From JBGCED01 sp045106055 (GTDB taxonomy: Bacteria > Pseudomonadota > Alphaproteobacteria > CBDDJK01), in assembly GCA_045106055.1 (NCBI GenBank), contig JBGCED010000036.1, forward strand, positions 1 through 20,783: 20,783 bases of DNA, given 5' to 3'. The stretch's first letter is position 1. Every line of letters starts with the position of its first letter. Below the pieces are notes generated by a model. It had not been told where the DNA came from. It saw nothing but the letters and a program-made list of their open reading frames with translations, and did not search any database. Shown here piece by piece: positions 6,244 through 13,800 of the stretch. The position numbers were made by a program, and so were the translations under genes.

Positions 6244-7778
6244 GCGCGCATAAACCCGTTCGCAATTTAAGGCTTATCTTGGGCGATCAGCTTTCGCTTT
6301 CAATCTCCAGCTTGGCGGGTTATGATTCTGAAACTGATGTGGTTTTAATGTGCGAATTATGGGATGAAGCAACCTATGTCAGGCATCATAAAAAGAAAAT
6401 CGCCTTTTTATTTTCAGCCATGCGCCATTTTCGCGCGCAATTGGATCAGCAAGGTTACCGCGTAATATATACAGATTTGGATGATCCAGATAATCAAAAA
6501 TCCTTTAGGGGCGAAATAAAAAGACTGCTGCAACAGCAACGCTTTGACCGCATCATCATTACCCATCCAGGCGAATATCGCTTGAAGGAAGAAATGAAAA
6601 CTTGGCAGCATGAATTTAACATTCCAGTTGAGATCAAGCCCGATGATCGGTTTTTATGCACCATAGAAGCATTTGCTGAATGGGCAAAAAATCGCAAACA
6701 GCTGCGCATGGAATATTTTTACCGTGAAATGCGCAAGAAATATGATATTTTAATGGATGGCGATGCCCCGATTGGCGGGCAATGGAATTATGATTCGCAA
6801 AACAGAAAGCCGCCCGCGCAAGGGCTTTGCGTTCCAGCGCCCTATATCGGCAAGATTGATCCGATAACACAGCAGGTGATCAAGCTGGTTGAAGCGCAAT
6901 TTGGCGATCATTTTGGCGATCTTGAGCCTTTTTATTTTGCGGTAACGCGCGATGATGCCTTGCAAGTTCTGCATCAATTCATAGAACAACGCTTGATCCA
7001 TTTTGGGGATTATCAAGATGCGATGATCCAAGGCGAGCCTTTTATGTATCATTCACATATCAGCTTTTATTTAAATTGTGGGCTGCTTGATCCGCTGGAA
7101 TGTGTGCGCGCCGCTGAAAATGCGTTCAAACAAGGCAATGCGCCGCTGAATGCCGCAGAGGGGTTTATTCGCCAAATTATCGGGTGGCGGGAATATGTGC
7201 GCGGCATTTATTGGCTTAAAATGCCCGAATATGCCGCCATGAATTTTTTTGAAGCAAAGCGCGATCTGCCTGATTTTTATTGGGATGCAAAAACGCACAT
7301 GAATTGCTTGCGCCAAGCGGTGCTGGAAACCAAAAAAAATGCCTATGCGCATCATATTCAGCGCTTGATGGTGCTTGGAAATTTCGCGCTGCTGACTGGA
7401 ATTGACCCTAAATATGTGAATGAATGGTTTTTAATTGTCTATGCCGATGCCTATGAATGGGTGGAATTGCCCAATGTTTCTGGCATGATTCTATTTGCTG
7501 ATGGCGGCGATCTTGCCAGCAAACCCTATGCGGCAGGCGGCAGCTATATCAATAAAATGTCCGATTATTGCAAGCAATGCCGCTATAAGGTCACGGTTAA
7601 AAATGGTGCTGATGCTTGCCCCTTTAACTATCTTTATTGGGATTTTCTGGACCGCAACCGCGCAAAGCTTGCAAGCAATCCGCGCATTGGCATGATGTAT
7701 AAAAGCTTTGATCGGATGAATGAAGACAAAAAAACCGCGATCCGCGATGATGCCGCCCGCTTTTTAAAGAATCTATAA
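6240..7778 (+). CDS. phrB: Iron-sulfur bacterial (6-4) photolyase, PhrB/FeS-BCP type
   Basis: This 512-residue member of the bacterial cryptochrome/photolyase family carries a [4Fe-4S] cluster. The Agrobacterium homologue PhrB repairs (6-4) photoproducts and uses FAD plus a lumazine antenna. The N-terminus (LRLILGDQLS) is typical of the family. The cluster ligands are all present as Cys356, Cys444, Cys447 and Cys460. Their spacing (88, 3 and 13 residues) equals that of PhrB Cys350/438/441/454 as I recall it. NVSGMILFADGGDLASKPYAAGGSYI near the FAD pocket is also typical. The ATG overlaps the TGA of the preceding photolyase gene, implying translational coupling. The cell thus appears equipped for both main classes of UV lesion. 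Confidence 0.93.
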   Translation: MSAHKPVRNLRLILGDQLSLSISSLAGYDSETDVVLMCELWDEATYVRHHKKKIAFLFSAMRHFRAQLDQQGYRVIYTDLDDPDNQKSFRGEIKRLLQQQRFDRIIITHPGEYRLKEEMKTWQHEFNIPVEIKPDDRFLCTIEAFAEWAKNRKQLRMEYFYREMRKKYDILMDGDAPIGGQWNYDSQNRKPPAQGLCVPAPYIGKIDPITQQVIKLVEAQFGDHFGDLEPFYFAVTRDDALQVLHQFIEQRLIHFGDYQDAMIQGEPFMYHSHISFYLNCGLLDPLECVRAAENAFKQGNAPLNAAEGFIRQIIGWREYVRGIYWLKMPEYAAMNFFEAKRDLPDFYWDAKTHMNCLRQAVLETKKNAYAHHIQRLMVLGNFALLTGIDPKYVNEWFLIVYADAYEWVELPNVSGMILFADGGDLASKPYAAGGSYINKMSDYCKQCRYKVTVKNGADACPFNYLYWDFLDRNRAKLASNPRIGMMYKSFDRMNEDKKTAIRDDAARFLKNL

Positions 7779-7805
7779 AACCAGCAAAACCAGTAAAACC
7801 AATGA
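7779..7805 (+). repeat. Three tandem 9-nt units spanning a start codon
   Basis: AACCAGCAA, AACCAGTAA and AACCAATGA follow each other directly after the phrB stop, and the third unit contains the ATG of the DUF2256 gene. There is no Shine-Dalgarno sequence in this gap. It may be slippage-born, or it may be an unusual translation-initiation region. Confidence 0.5.
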
Positions 7806-7945
7806 AAAAACAGCATTTGCCGCAAAAAACATGTCCCATTTGCAAGCGTCCCTTTTCATGGCGTAAAAAATGGGAAAAGAACTGGGAAACGGTCAAATAT
7901 TGCTCCAAACGATGCAGCAGCCACAAGGATAAACACCTAAAATGA
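7802..7945 (+). CDS. DUF2256 small zinc-finger-like protein
   Basis: This 47-residue protein has two cysteine pairs, CPIC at 11-14 and CSKRC at 34-38, around a basic, tryptophan-rich core (FSWRKKWEKNWETVKYCS). The pattern is that of DUF2256, a family of tiny proteins found beside photolyase genes whose biochemical role is unknown to me. Four cysteines in this arrangement suggest zinc binding. The stop overlaps the start of the next gene (ATGA at 7942-7945), as elsewhere in this cluster. No Shine-Dalgarno sequence is visible upstream, and no alternative in-frame start exists between it and the phrB stop. Confidence 0.88.
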   Translation: MKKQHLPQKTCPICKRPFSWRKKWEKNWETVKYCSKRCSSHKDKHLK

Positions 7946-8295
7946 TTACAATATATTATGACGGAAAATGCGGATTATGTTCAAAAGAAATTGATCATTA
8001 TCGCAGCATTGCACAAGCTGGGATATTTGATTGGAAGGAAGTGCATAAAGCCCAAGATGAATTGGCGGCCTATGGCATCAGCCTTGCTGATGGGTTAAGA
8101 TTGCTGCACGCGCAAGATGATCAAGGCGAGTTTCACAAAGGGGTTGATGCCTTTATTCTAATTTGGAAACAGTTAAAAAGATGGCGTTTGCTTGGCTTTA
8201 TCATTGGTTTGCCGATCATATATCCCTTGTCAAATATCGCCTATAAGGCGTTTGCAAATTGGCGTTTTAACCGCCTTGATCATTGTAAATTATGA
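7942..8295 (+). CDS. DCC-family (DUF393) thiol-disulfide oxidoreductase-like protein
   Basis: This 117-residue member of the DCC/DUF393 family is named for the motif seen here as DGKCGLC (Asp7, Cys10, Cys13), a thioredoxin-like CxxC. The family's conserved C-terminal DHC-like motif appears as LDHCKL, with Cys115. A hydrophobic stretch at about 83-104 may contact a membrane. Its function is not established. It ends the photolyase cluster, and its start overlaps the DUF2256 stop. Its last codons overlap the convergent acpS stop by 6 bp. Confidence 0.88.
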   Translation: MITIYYDGKCGLCSKEIDHYRSIAQAGIFDWKEVHKAQDELAAYGISLADGLRLLHAQDDQGEFHKGVDAFILIWKQLKRWRLLGFIIGLPIIYPLSNIAYKAFANWRFNRLDHCKL

Positions 8296-8691
8296 TGGTT
8301 TCATAAAAATAATGACCGAGGCTTGGGTTAGCCCCGCTTCATCGCTTAGGCTGATTTCAATTCCCGTTTCCATGCCTGCTGGGGTGATCGCCTGTAAGCG
8401 TTTTAACGCACCATTATGAAGCTTCAAGCTGGGTTTTCCTGATGGCAAGGGGATAAGTTCCATATCACGCCAAAAGACACCTTGGCGAAAGCCCGTGCCA
8501 AGCGCTTTTGAACAAGCCTCTTTTGCAGCAAAAAGCTGGGCATAGCGCGCGGTGCGGCGCAGCAAATTGCGATTTGCCCGCTGCTGTTCCCCAGCCGTTG
8601 CAATGCGCGCGCAAAAACGATCCCCAAAGCGCGCCAAGCTGGCTTCTATGCGTGATTGCTTGCATAAATCAATGCCATGTCCGATAATCAA
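8290..8691 (-). CDS. acpS: Holo-[acyl-carrier-protein] synthase
   Basis: AcpS transfers 4'-phosphopantetheine from CoA to a serine of acyl carrier protein, activating it for fatty acid synthesis. At 133 residues it is of family size. Asp8 (IIGHGIDL) and Glu58 in FAAKEACSKALGTG are the expected Mg2+ ligands, and Lys62 follows. GKPSLKLHNGA and a final SLSDEAGLTQASVIIF are also typical. The start codon is TTG, supported by GGAG 7 nt upstream and by alignment with the family N-terminus. The usual alphaproteobacterial neighbours pdxJ, lepB and rnc are absent. It lies 29 bp downstream of the tusA-like gene on the same strand and is convergent with the DCC gene. Confidence 0.93.
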   Translation of the reverse strand: MIIGHGIDLCKQSRIEASLARFGDRFCARIATAGEQQRANRNLLRRTARYAQLFAAKEACSKALGTGFRQGVFWRDMELIPLPSGKPSLKLHNGALKRLQAITPAGMETGIEISLSDEAGLTQASVIIFMKPS

Positions 8692-8720
8692 GGGATAACT
8701 CCAAATATAAAAGGCGAATG

Positions 8721-8960
8721 TTAATTTTTTTCAATGACCAAACGCGCCGATTGATCATCGGCATTTATTTCTTCCACAAGCAATTTATGCCCAACCGTTT
8801 CGCAAAAAGCCTTGAAATCTGCGGGCGCGCCTGGATCGGTGGTTAAAATTTCTAAATTGGCATTTGCTGGCATTTCACTTAATTTTCGCCGTGCCTTTAA
8901 TACAGGCAAGGGGCATTTTAATCCCCGCGCATCCAGTAAAAACACCCCCGCTTTTTCCAT
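8721..8960 (-). CDS. TusA-like sulfur carrier protein
   Basis: This 79-residue protein of the TusA/SirA fold carries sulfur as a cysteine persulfide. The family motif appears as LDARGLKCPLPVLKARRKL, with the sulfur-carrying Cys16. TDPGAPADFKAFCETVGHKL is the second conserved segment. Members serve tRNA 2-thiouridine synthesis, molybdenum cofactor assembly or sulfur oxidation; the sequence alone does not say which. It is transcribed divergently from the tauE-type exporter and upstream of acpS. That places a persulfide carrier beside a sulfite/sulfonate exporter and suggests sulfur handling. Confidence 0.9.
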   Translation of the reverse strand: MEKAGVFLLDARGLKCPLPVLKARRKLSEMPANANLEILTTDPGAPADFKAFCETVGHKLLVEEINADDQSARLVIEKN

Positions 8961-9032
8961 AAGCCTTGCATCCCTATAAATATTATTTTAATATATGCGT
9001 TCATGTGCCGCGCGGGCTTCACGCCGCATTTT

Positions 9033-9060
9033 CAAATCAATATTTATAAATATTGGTTTG
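9033..9060. promoter_or_regulatory. 28-bp palindrome, candidate operator between tusA and tauE
   Basis: CAATATTTATAAATATTG (9038-9055) is a perfect 18-bp palindrome. Flanking CAAA (9033-9036) and TTTG (9057-9060) extend it to 28 bp with a single mismatched pair. It ends within the predicted -35 of the tauE promoter and lies 73 bp from the tusA start. That position would suit a dimeric repressor controlling tauE and possibly tusA. Persulfide-sensing ArsR-type regulators such as BigR and SqrR control related exporters, but I cannot assign the protein. Confidence 0.5.
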
Positions 9061-9085
9061 GTATTTAGCCATTAAAATGTATAAT
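9058..9085 (+). promoter_or_regulatory. Predicted promoter of the tauE-TIGR02186 operon
   Basis: A -35 of TTGGTA (9058-9063), a 16-bp spacer and a perfect -10 TATAAT (9080-9085) predict a start near 9092, about 66 nt before the tauE ATG. A short inverted repeat AGATA-ATC-TATCT (9086-9098) covers the expected start site. Confidence 0.55.
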
Positions 9086-9157
9086 AGATAATCTATCTTA
9101 TAAACTGTAACCAATCAAAGCTTATTGCAAGCGAAACCCAATTAAAAACATAATTTT

Positions 9158-10108
9158 ATGATTTATTTGCCCATTGCAGAAATGTCGCTAAACATCTTGC
9201 TATTGCTGATGCTTGGCGGTGTCATTGGCGTGCTATCTGGTATTTTTGGTGTGGGCGGCGGTTTTTTAATGACCCCATTCTTGATCTTTTTTGGCGTTCC
9301 CTCGCCCGTTGCGGTTGCAAGCGGGCTTAATCAAATTCTGGCATCTTCGCTAGCAGCCTTTATTCCCCATCAGCAGCGCGGAAATGTTGATTATATGATG
9401 GCGGGCTTTTTATTATTTGGCGGCATCTTTGGCAGCGTTGCGGGCATCAGCCTGTTTAATTATATGAAAATAATCGGTCAAATCGATCTATTTGTGAAAT
9501 TAAGCTATATTATTTTCTTAAGCATTATTGGCGGCTTGATGGTGGTTGAAAGCTTAAAATCCATCCGCTATGCAAAACAGAAAAAAGCGGGAAACCTTAA
9601 ATTGCCGCCGCGCCGTAAGTTCGGCACACGGCTGATTACCCACGGAATGCCGCACCGTATGCGCTTTCGCAAATCAAATCTTTATATCAGCATTTACCCC
9701 CCGATCATTGCGGGATTCTTGGTGGGGGTATTAACCGCGATCATGGGGGTTGGCGGCGGATTTATCATGATTCCGATTATGATTTATATTTTGGGCATGC
9801 CCGCTTCAATGGTGATTGGCACATCCTTATTTCAAATTATCTTTGTGGCTGCATTTTCAACGATGATGCAAGCGGTTTTCAACCAAACGGTTGATCTTGT
9901 CTTGTCTTTGACTTTGATCATTGGCGGGGTGATTGGCGCACAAATTGGCAGCCATTATGGTCAGAAATTTCGCGGTGAACAGCTAAGACTTTTATTTGCT
10001 TTGATGATCACCGCCCTAGGGCTTGCCTTATTCATCACCCTAATCTGGCCGCCCGATGACATATATGAAATAAATGTGCGCAACACACCAAAATTGGATG
10101 GGTCATAA
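9158..10108 (+). CDS. TauE/SafE-family sulfite/sulfonate exporter
   Basis: This polytopic inner-membrane protein of 316 residues belongs to the TauE/SafE family (COG0730), whose members export sulfite, sulfoacetate or related anions. The two family repeats are visible: GVLSGIFGVGGGFLMTPFL near residue 25 and GVLTAIMGVGGGFIMIPIM near residue 190. Each opens a set of membrane helices, separated by a basic cytoplasmic loop at about 140-170. The N-terminus IYLPIAEMSLN is typical of alphaproteobacterial members paired with TIGR02186 proteins. The TIGR02186 gene follows after 6 bp. The substrate cannot be read from the sequence; sulfite is the likeliest given the TusA-like neighbour. Confidence 0.88.
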   Translation: MIYLPIAEMSLNILLLLMLGGVIGVLSGIFGVGGGFLMTPFLIFFGVPSPVAVASGLNQILASSLAAFIPHQQRGNVDYMMAGFLLFGGIFGSVAGISLFNYMKIIGQIDLFVKLSYIIFLSIIGGLMVVESLKSIRYAKQKKAGNLKLPPRRKFGTRLITHGMPHRMRFRKSNLYISIYPPIIAGFLVGVLTAIMGVGGGFIMIPIMIYILGMPASMVIGTSLFQIIFVAAFSTMMQAVFNQTVDLVLSLTLIIGGVIGAQIGSHYGQKFRGEQLRLLFALMITALGLALFITLIWPPDDIYEINVRNTPKLDGS

Positions 10109-10114
10109 GCATTT

Positions 10115-10879
10115 ATGAAAAATATCCGTCTTCATTGCTGGCTTGCTATGTTGCTTATGCTTGGTTTGGGCGGGGTTGCCCGTGCTGATTTATTAACCGC
10201 CGATTTAAACCAATATTTGGTAGAAGTGCATACAGGCTTCACAGGATCAAATATTTTATTATTTGGTTCGGTTGATCAGGAAGGCGAAATTATTGTGACC
10301 CTAAAAGGTCCGCCGCGCGATATTACGGTCAGCCGTAAGGCGCGAAAATTTTTGGCCTGGATCATTGAAGATCAGCTTTCATATCAGGGCGTTATTTCTT
10401 ATTATGCCTATGCGGTTACTTCTGATCAGGCGCTTAATTTGCCTGATTCTGTATTGAAACGCCACCGTATTGGCATTGATAATATTTATATTCCGCCCGT
10501 TTTGGGGCTTGATGAAGCCGCCCGCGCTGAATTTAAACAAGGTCTTATCCGCAATCAAATCAAGGCGCAATCCTATCAAGCAGAACCTGGGATTATTGAG
10601 CGGCGCGGCAAGAATTTATTTCGCTTTGAGGTTCATTTCCCTGCAAATGTACCTGTTGGACCTTATCAGGTGGAAACCTTATTGGTCAAGGATGGGCAAG
10701 TGATTGGCGCGCAAACAACCCCTTTATTTATCAGCAAGGTTGGCTTTAGCTCCATGCTCTATTATAGTGCGCATCAATATCCCGTTATTTTTGGCATGGC
10801 AGCAATTTTTCTTGCCGCCGTCATTGGCTATCTGGCAAATATTTTCATGCGGGCAATCATTGCAAAATTTTTAACTTGA
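10115..10879 (+). CDS. TIGR02186 family membrane-anchored periplasmic protein
   Basis: This 254-residue protein has an N-terminal signal peptide (about 1-24, probable cleavage after ARA), a periplasmic beta-rich domain and one C-terminal membrane helix at about 222-247, with a short basic tail. It matches my knowledge of the TIGR02186 family, found almost always beside a TauE-type exporter in alphaproteobacteria and of unknown function. Here it sits 6 bp after tauE, so a role as accessory or periplasmic partner of the exporter is likely but unproven. Only a weak ribosome site is visible, fitting coupled translation. Confidence 0.85.
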   Translation: MKNIRLHCWLAMLLMLGLGGVARADLLTADLNQYLVEVHTGFTGSNILLFGSVDQEGEIIVTLKGPPRDITVSRKARKFLAWIIEDQLSYQGVISYYAYAVTSDQALNLPDSVLKRHRIGIDNIYIPPVLGLDEAARAEFKQGLIRNQIKAQSYQAEPGIIERRGKNLFRFEVHFPANVPVGPYQVETLLVKDGQVIGAQTTPLFISKVGFSSMLYYSAHQYPVIFGMAAIFLAAVIGYLANIFMRAIIAKFLT

Positions 10880-10906
10880 ATTTTAAAAAAACACATAGGA
10901 AAAAAC

Positions 10907-11878
10907 ATGTTTATCGTAACAGGCGGCGCGGGGTTTATTGGATCAAATTTGGTCGCAGGGCTTGCAAAATTTAAACCCAACACCCCAATTTGCGTGATTG
11001 ATCATTTGGGAAAAGCGCAAAAATGGCAAAATTTGGCGGGGGTGCGGGTTTCCCATATTGTGCAGCCCAGAAAAATGATGGATTTTCTGGATCAGCACCA
11101 AATGGATATTGAGGCGGTTTTTCATATGGGGGCATGTTCATCCACGACAGAAGAAAATGTGGATTATATTATCCGCAATAATTTCACCCTAAGTTTGAAA
11201 TTATGGGAATGGTGCAGCTTGCATCAAAAAATATTCATTTATGCGTCATCCGCTGCAACCTATGGCGATGGCAGCCAAGGCTTTAAGGATGATCAAACCA
11301 TAGAATATTTGGATCGGCTGCGCCCATTAAACCCCTATGGCTGGTCAAAGGCACTAACTGACAGTGAATTTATGCGCCGTGCGCATAGCGGACACGCCCC
11401 GCCCATTTGGATGGGCTTGAAATTTTTTAATGTTTACGGGCCCAATGAAGCCCATAAGGGCGGGCAGCGTTCGGTTGCCCATCAAATGTTTGAACAAATT
11501 GAAAGCACAGGCGCGGTGAATTTATTTAAATCCGCGCATCCCGATTATGAAGATGGCGGGCAGAAGCGCGATTTTGTCTATGTTCAAGATTGCGTGGATG
11601 CAATGCTTTATCCGATTCACGGTAAATCGATTAAAAATGGCATTTATAATATGGGGTCGGGCAAAGCGCGCAGCTTTCTTGATCTTGCGCATGCTTGCTT
11701 TGCAGCGTTTGATCAAACGCCCAAGATTAACTGGATTGATACCCCGCCCAATATTGCCCAGCATTATCAATATTTCACTGAGGCGCAGATGGGTTCTTTT
11801 ATTAGCAGCCTATCCCAAACCACGCTTGAAGCAGGCATCAAAGCCTATGCTGCCCATTATTTAGGAAATAAAGCATGA
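10907..11878 (+). CDS. hldD: ADP-L-glycero-D-manno-heptose 6-epimerase
   Basis: This cytoplasmic enzyme converts ADP-D-glycero-D-manno-heptose to the L,D form used for the inner core of lipopolysaccharide. It has 323 residues and an extended-SDR Rossmann fold with TGGAGFIGS at 5-13. HMGACSSTTEEN is a strong signature of heptose epimerases. The catalytic pair is Tyr144 and Lys148 in YGWSK, followed by KFFNVYGPNEAHKG and KRDFVYVQD. AGGA lies 7 nt before the ATG. The TGA overlaps the lgt start (ATGA). Its presence indicates a heptose-containing outer membrane. Confidence 0.94.
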   Translation: MFIVTGGAGFIGSNLVAGLAKFKPNTPICVIDHLGKAQKWQNLAGVRVSHIVQPRKMMDFLDQHQMDIEAVFHMGACSSTTEENVDYIIRNNFTLSLKLWEWCSLHQKIFIYASSAATYGDGSQGFKDDQTIEYLDRLRPLNPYGWSKALTDSEFMRRAHSGHAPPIWMGLKFFNVYGPNEAHKGGQRSVAHQMFEQIESTGAVNLFKSAHPDYEDGGQKRDFVYVQDCVDAMLYPIHGKSIKNGIYNMGSGKARSFLDLAHACFAAFDQTPKINWIDTPPNIAQHYQYFTEAQMGSFISSLSQTTLEAGIKAYAAHYLGNKA

Positions 11879-12678
11879 ATGAATATTGGGTGCATAATAT
11901 TGACCCGATTGCGCTGGAGATCGGCATTTTTAAAATCAGATGGTACGGCATTGCCTATGCGCTTGGCTTTATCTTTGCTTGGAAATATGGGATGTGGCTT
12001 GCCGCGCATTATGGCAGCAAGTTAAAAGCAGATCATATTGATAAATTCCTGACCTATGCGGTGCTGGGCGTGATCATTGGCGGGCGACTTGGGCAGGTCA
12101 TTTTATATTATCCAGGCTATTATTTCAGCAATCCTGCGCAGATTTTTATGATTTGGCAAGGCGGAATGTCATTTCATGGCGGGCTGGTTGGGGTGTTGGC
12201 TGCATCCTATTTATTTTGCCGCCGCTATCAGCTTCGCTTTTTTGATTTAACCGATAATTTAGCGGTCACCGCCCCATTTGGGTTAATGCTGGGGAGGATT
12301 GCAAATTTCATCAATGGCGAGCATGCAGGGCGCGTAACGGATATGAAATTCGCGGTGATCTTCCCCAACATATCGCCTGATCCGCGTCATCCAAGCCAGC
12401 TTTATGAAGCAGGGCTGGAGGGGTTATTGACCTTTATCATCCTGTTGATTGCCGCGAAATGGGGCAGCTTTAAGCATGCTGGGTTAAATAGCGGGCTGTT
12501 TCTGTGCTGCTATGCCATATCACGGATCATTGTGGAATTATTTAGAGACCCCGAGATCATGCATCCTTTTTTCCCGCAATATTTAACCTATGGCATGCTA
12601 TTATCCCTGCCAATGCTTGGTGCTGGGCTGTTGATGGGGGCATGGGGAATTTCAAAAGCCAAGAAGCATAAAGCTTAA
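11875..12678 (+). CDS. lgt: Prolipoprotein diacylglyceryl transferase
   Basis: Lgt moves diacylglycerol from phosphatidylglycerol to the lipobox cysteine of prolipoproteins in the inner membrane, the first step of lipoprotein maturation. It has 267 residues with about seven hydrophobic segments. MSFHGGL places the conserved His at 101. The Lgt signature GRIANFINGEHAGR starts at 140, with Arg141 and Asn144. RHPSQLYEA is also conserved. The C-terminus is basic. Translation is coupled on both sides: ATGA overlap with hldD and a TAATG overlap with the next gene. Confidence 0.95.
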   Translation: MNEYWVHNIDPIALEIGIFKIRWYGIAYALGFIFAWKYGMWLAAHYGSKLKADHIDKFLTYAVLGVIIGGRLGQVILYYPGYYFSNPAQIFMIWQGGMSFHGGLVGVLAASYLFCRRYQLRFFDLTDNLAVTAPFGLMLGRIANFINGEHAGRVTDMKFAVIFPNISPDPRHPSQLYEAGLEGLLTFIILLIAAKWGSFKHAGLNSGLFLCCYAISRIIVELFRDPEIMHPFFPQYLTYGMLLSLPMLGAGLLMGAWGISKAKKHKA

Positions 12679-13721
12679 TGCGTGTTGATAATGCGCTTGC
12701 AGGCTTGATCAAGCAAAGAATAAAAGCATCCGCTCATGGGATGGGCATTGCCGAATTTATGGCTTTATGCCTATATCACCCTGATCATGGCTATTATATG
12801 AAAACGGCTGGGATTGGATCTGGGCTTGGGGCGTTTAACTTTACCACCGCGCCTGAAATCAGCCCGCTTTTTGGCGAATTGCTTGCCTTTCATGCGCTTG
12901 AATCGCTTGAAGCATTTGCCCCAAAGGGGCGTTTTCGCCTGATTGAAATTGGTGCAGGTCGCGGCTCTTTGCTGCTGGATATGCTGCATATTTTTGAAAA
13001 GGCGGGCATCACCCTAGAATCGCTGGAACTGGTTGAGATAAGCCCTGTCTTGCAGCAAATTCAGCAAGAACGGTTGCATATGCATTACCCGCATTTAACG
13101 CCGCGCTGGCATCAAGATATTACCAGCGTGCCAACCGATTATCCATGGCTGTTCATCGCCAATGAAGTGTTTGATGCATTGCCAATTGACCAATTTTATC
13201 AAGATGGCACAGCGCGCAATATTTGCCATGATGGGCAAAATTTTCATTTTAACCGCGATGCACTGCCTGAAACCATTACAGAAAGCTCGGCAGCAGCAAA
13301 TGCGCTTGCAGCAAAGCTTGGGGCGGGCTTGATCGATGCGGGCGGCATGGGGATCATCATTGATTATGGCTATCAAGGGGGATCATGCGGGGATACGCTG
13401 CAAGCCCTATATCAAGGGCGACCTTCGCATCCGCTTAGGCAGCTTGGGGATGCCGACTTAACGGCGCAAGTTGATTTTGATGCGCTTCATTCTGCCTTTT
13501 TAGCAGCAGGGCTAGCGGTAAGCCCCCTAGCCACCCAAGGCGATTTTCTACAAAAAATTGGTGCAGGTCAAGCATTGCAAATGCGGCTTGCGCAATTAAG
13601 GGAAAATGCGGCAACCCCAAATGCAGCAGCCGCGCTGCATCATGGTGCCTTGCGGTTAATTGCCCCCAATGAAATGGGAAATTTATTTAAAATATTAGAA
13701 ATAAATGCACCGCCGCCTTGA
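12678..13721 (+). CDS. MidA/NDUFAF7-family SAM-dependent methyltransferase
   Basis: This 347-residue protein belongs to the DUF185/COG1565 family. The mitochondrial member NDUFAF7 (MidA) methylates an arginine of a complex I subunit during assembly. It shows the N-terminal MALCLYHPDHGYYM motif, SAM-binding EIGAGRGSLLLDML with Gly92 to Gly96, and FIANEVFDALPIDQF. The bacterial substrate is not settled; a complex I role is inference from the mitochondrial homologue. It overlaps lgt by one base, a common alphaproteobacterial order. The laccase-domain gene that often follows it in this class is missing here. Confidence 0.9.
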   Translation: MRVDNALAGLIKQRIKASAHGMGIAEFMALCLYHPDHGYYMKTAGIGSGLGAFNFTTAPEISPLFGELLAFHALESLEAFAPKGRFRLIEIGAGRGSLLLDMLHIFEKAGITLESLELVEISPVLQQIQQERLHMHYPHLTPRWHQDITSVPTDYPWLFIANEVFDALPIDQFYQDGTARNICHDGQNFHFNRDALPETITESSAAANALAAKLGAGLIDAGGMGIIIDYGYQGGSCGDTLQALYQGRPSHPLRQLGDADLTAQVDFDALHSAFLAAGLAVSPLATQGDFLQKIGAGQALQMRLAQLRENAATPNAAAALHHGALRLIAPNEMGNLFKILEINAPPP

Positions 13722-13800
13722 TGTTTCAAGCGTAATCCCCTAATTTAAAATCAATTCTTTTATATGATCAATGGTATATTATAACATAAAGGCAAATTTT

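Noticed and set aside
8290..8306. Small hairpin TTATGA/TCATAA at the DCC-acpS convergent ends, considered as a bidirectional terminator
   Set aside because: The stem is only six AT-rich pairs and there is no proper T tract on either strand.
9001..9032. GC-rich patch inside the AT-rich tusA-tauE spacer
   Set aside because: It can form only a short, imperfect hairpin. I see no ORF or known RNA, so it is not reported as a feature.
13771..13800. Upstream in-frame ATG for tldD
   Set aside because: It lacks a ribosome site, while ATG 13801 has AAGG at 8 nt. The extra residues are atypical for the family and overlap a likely promoter region.
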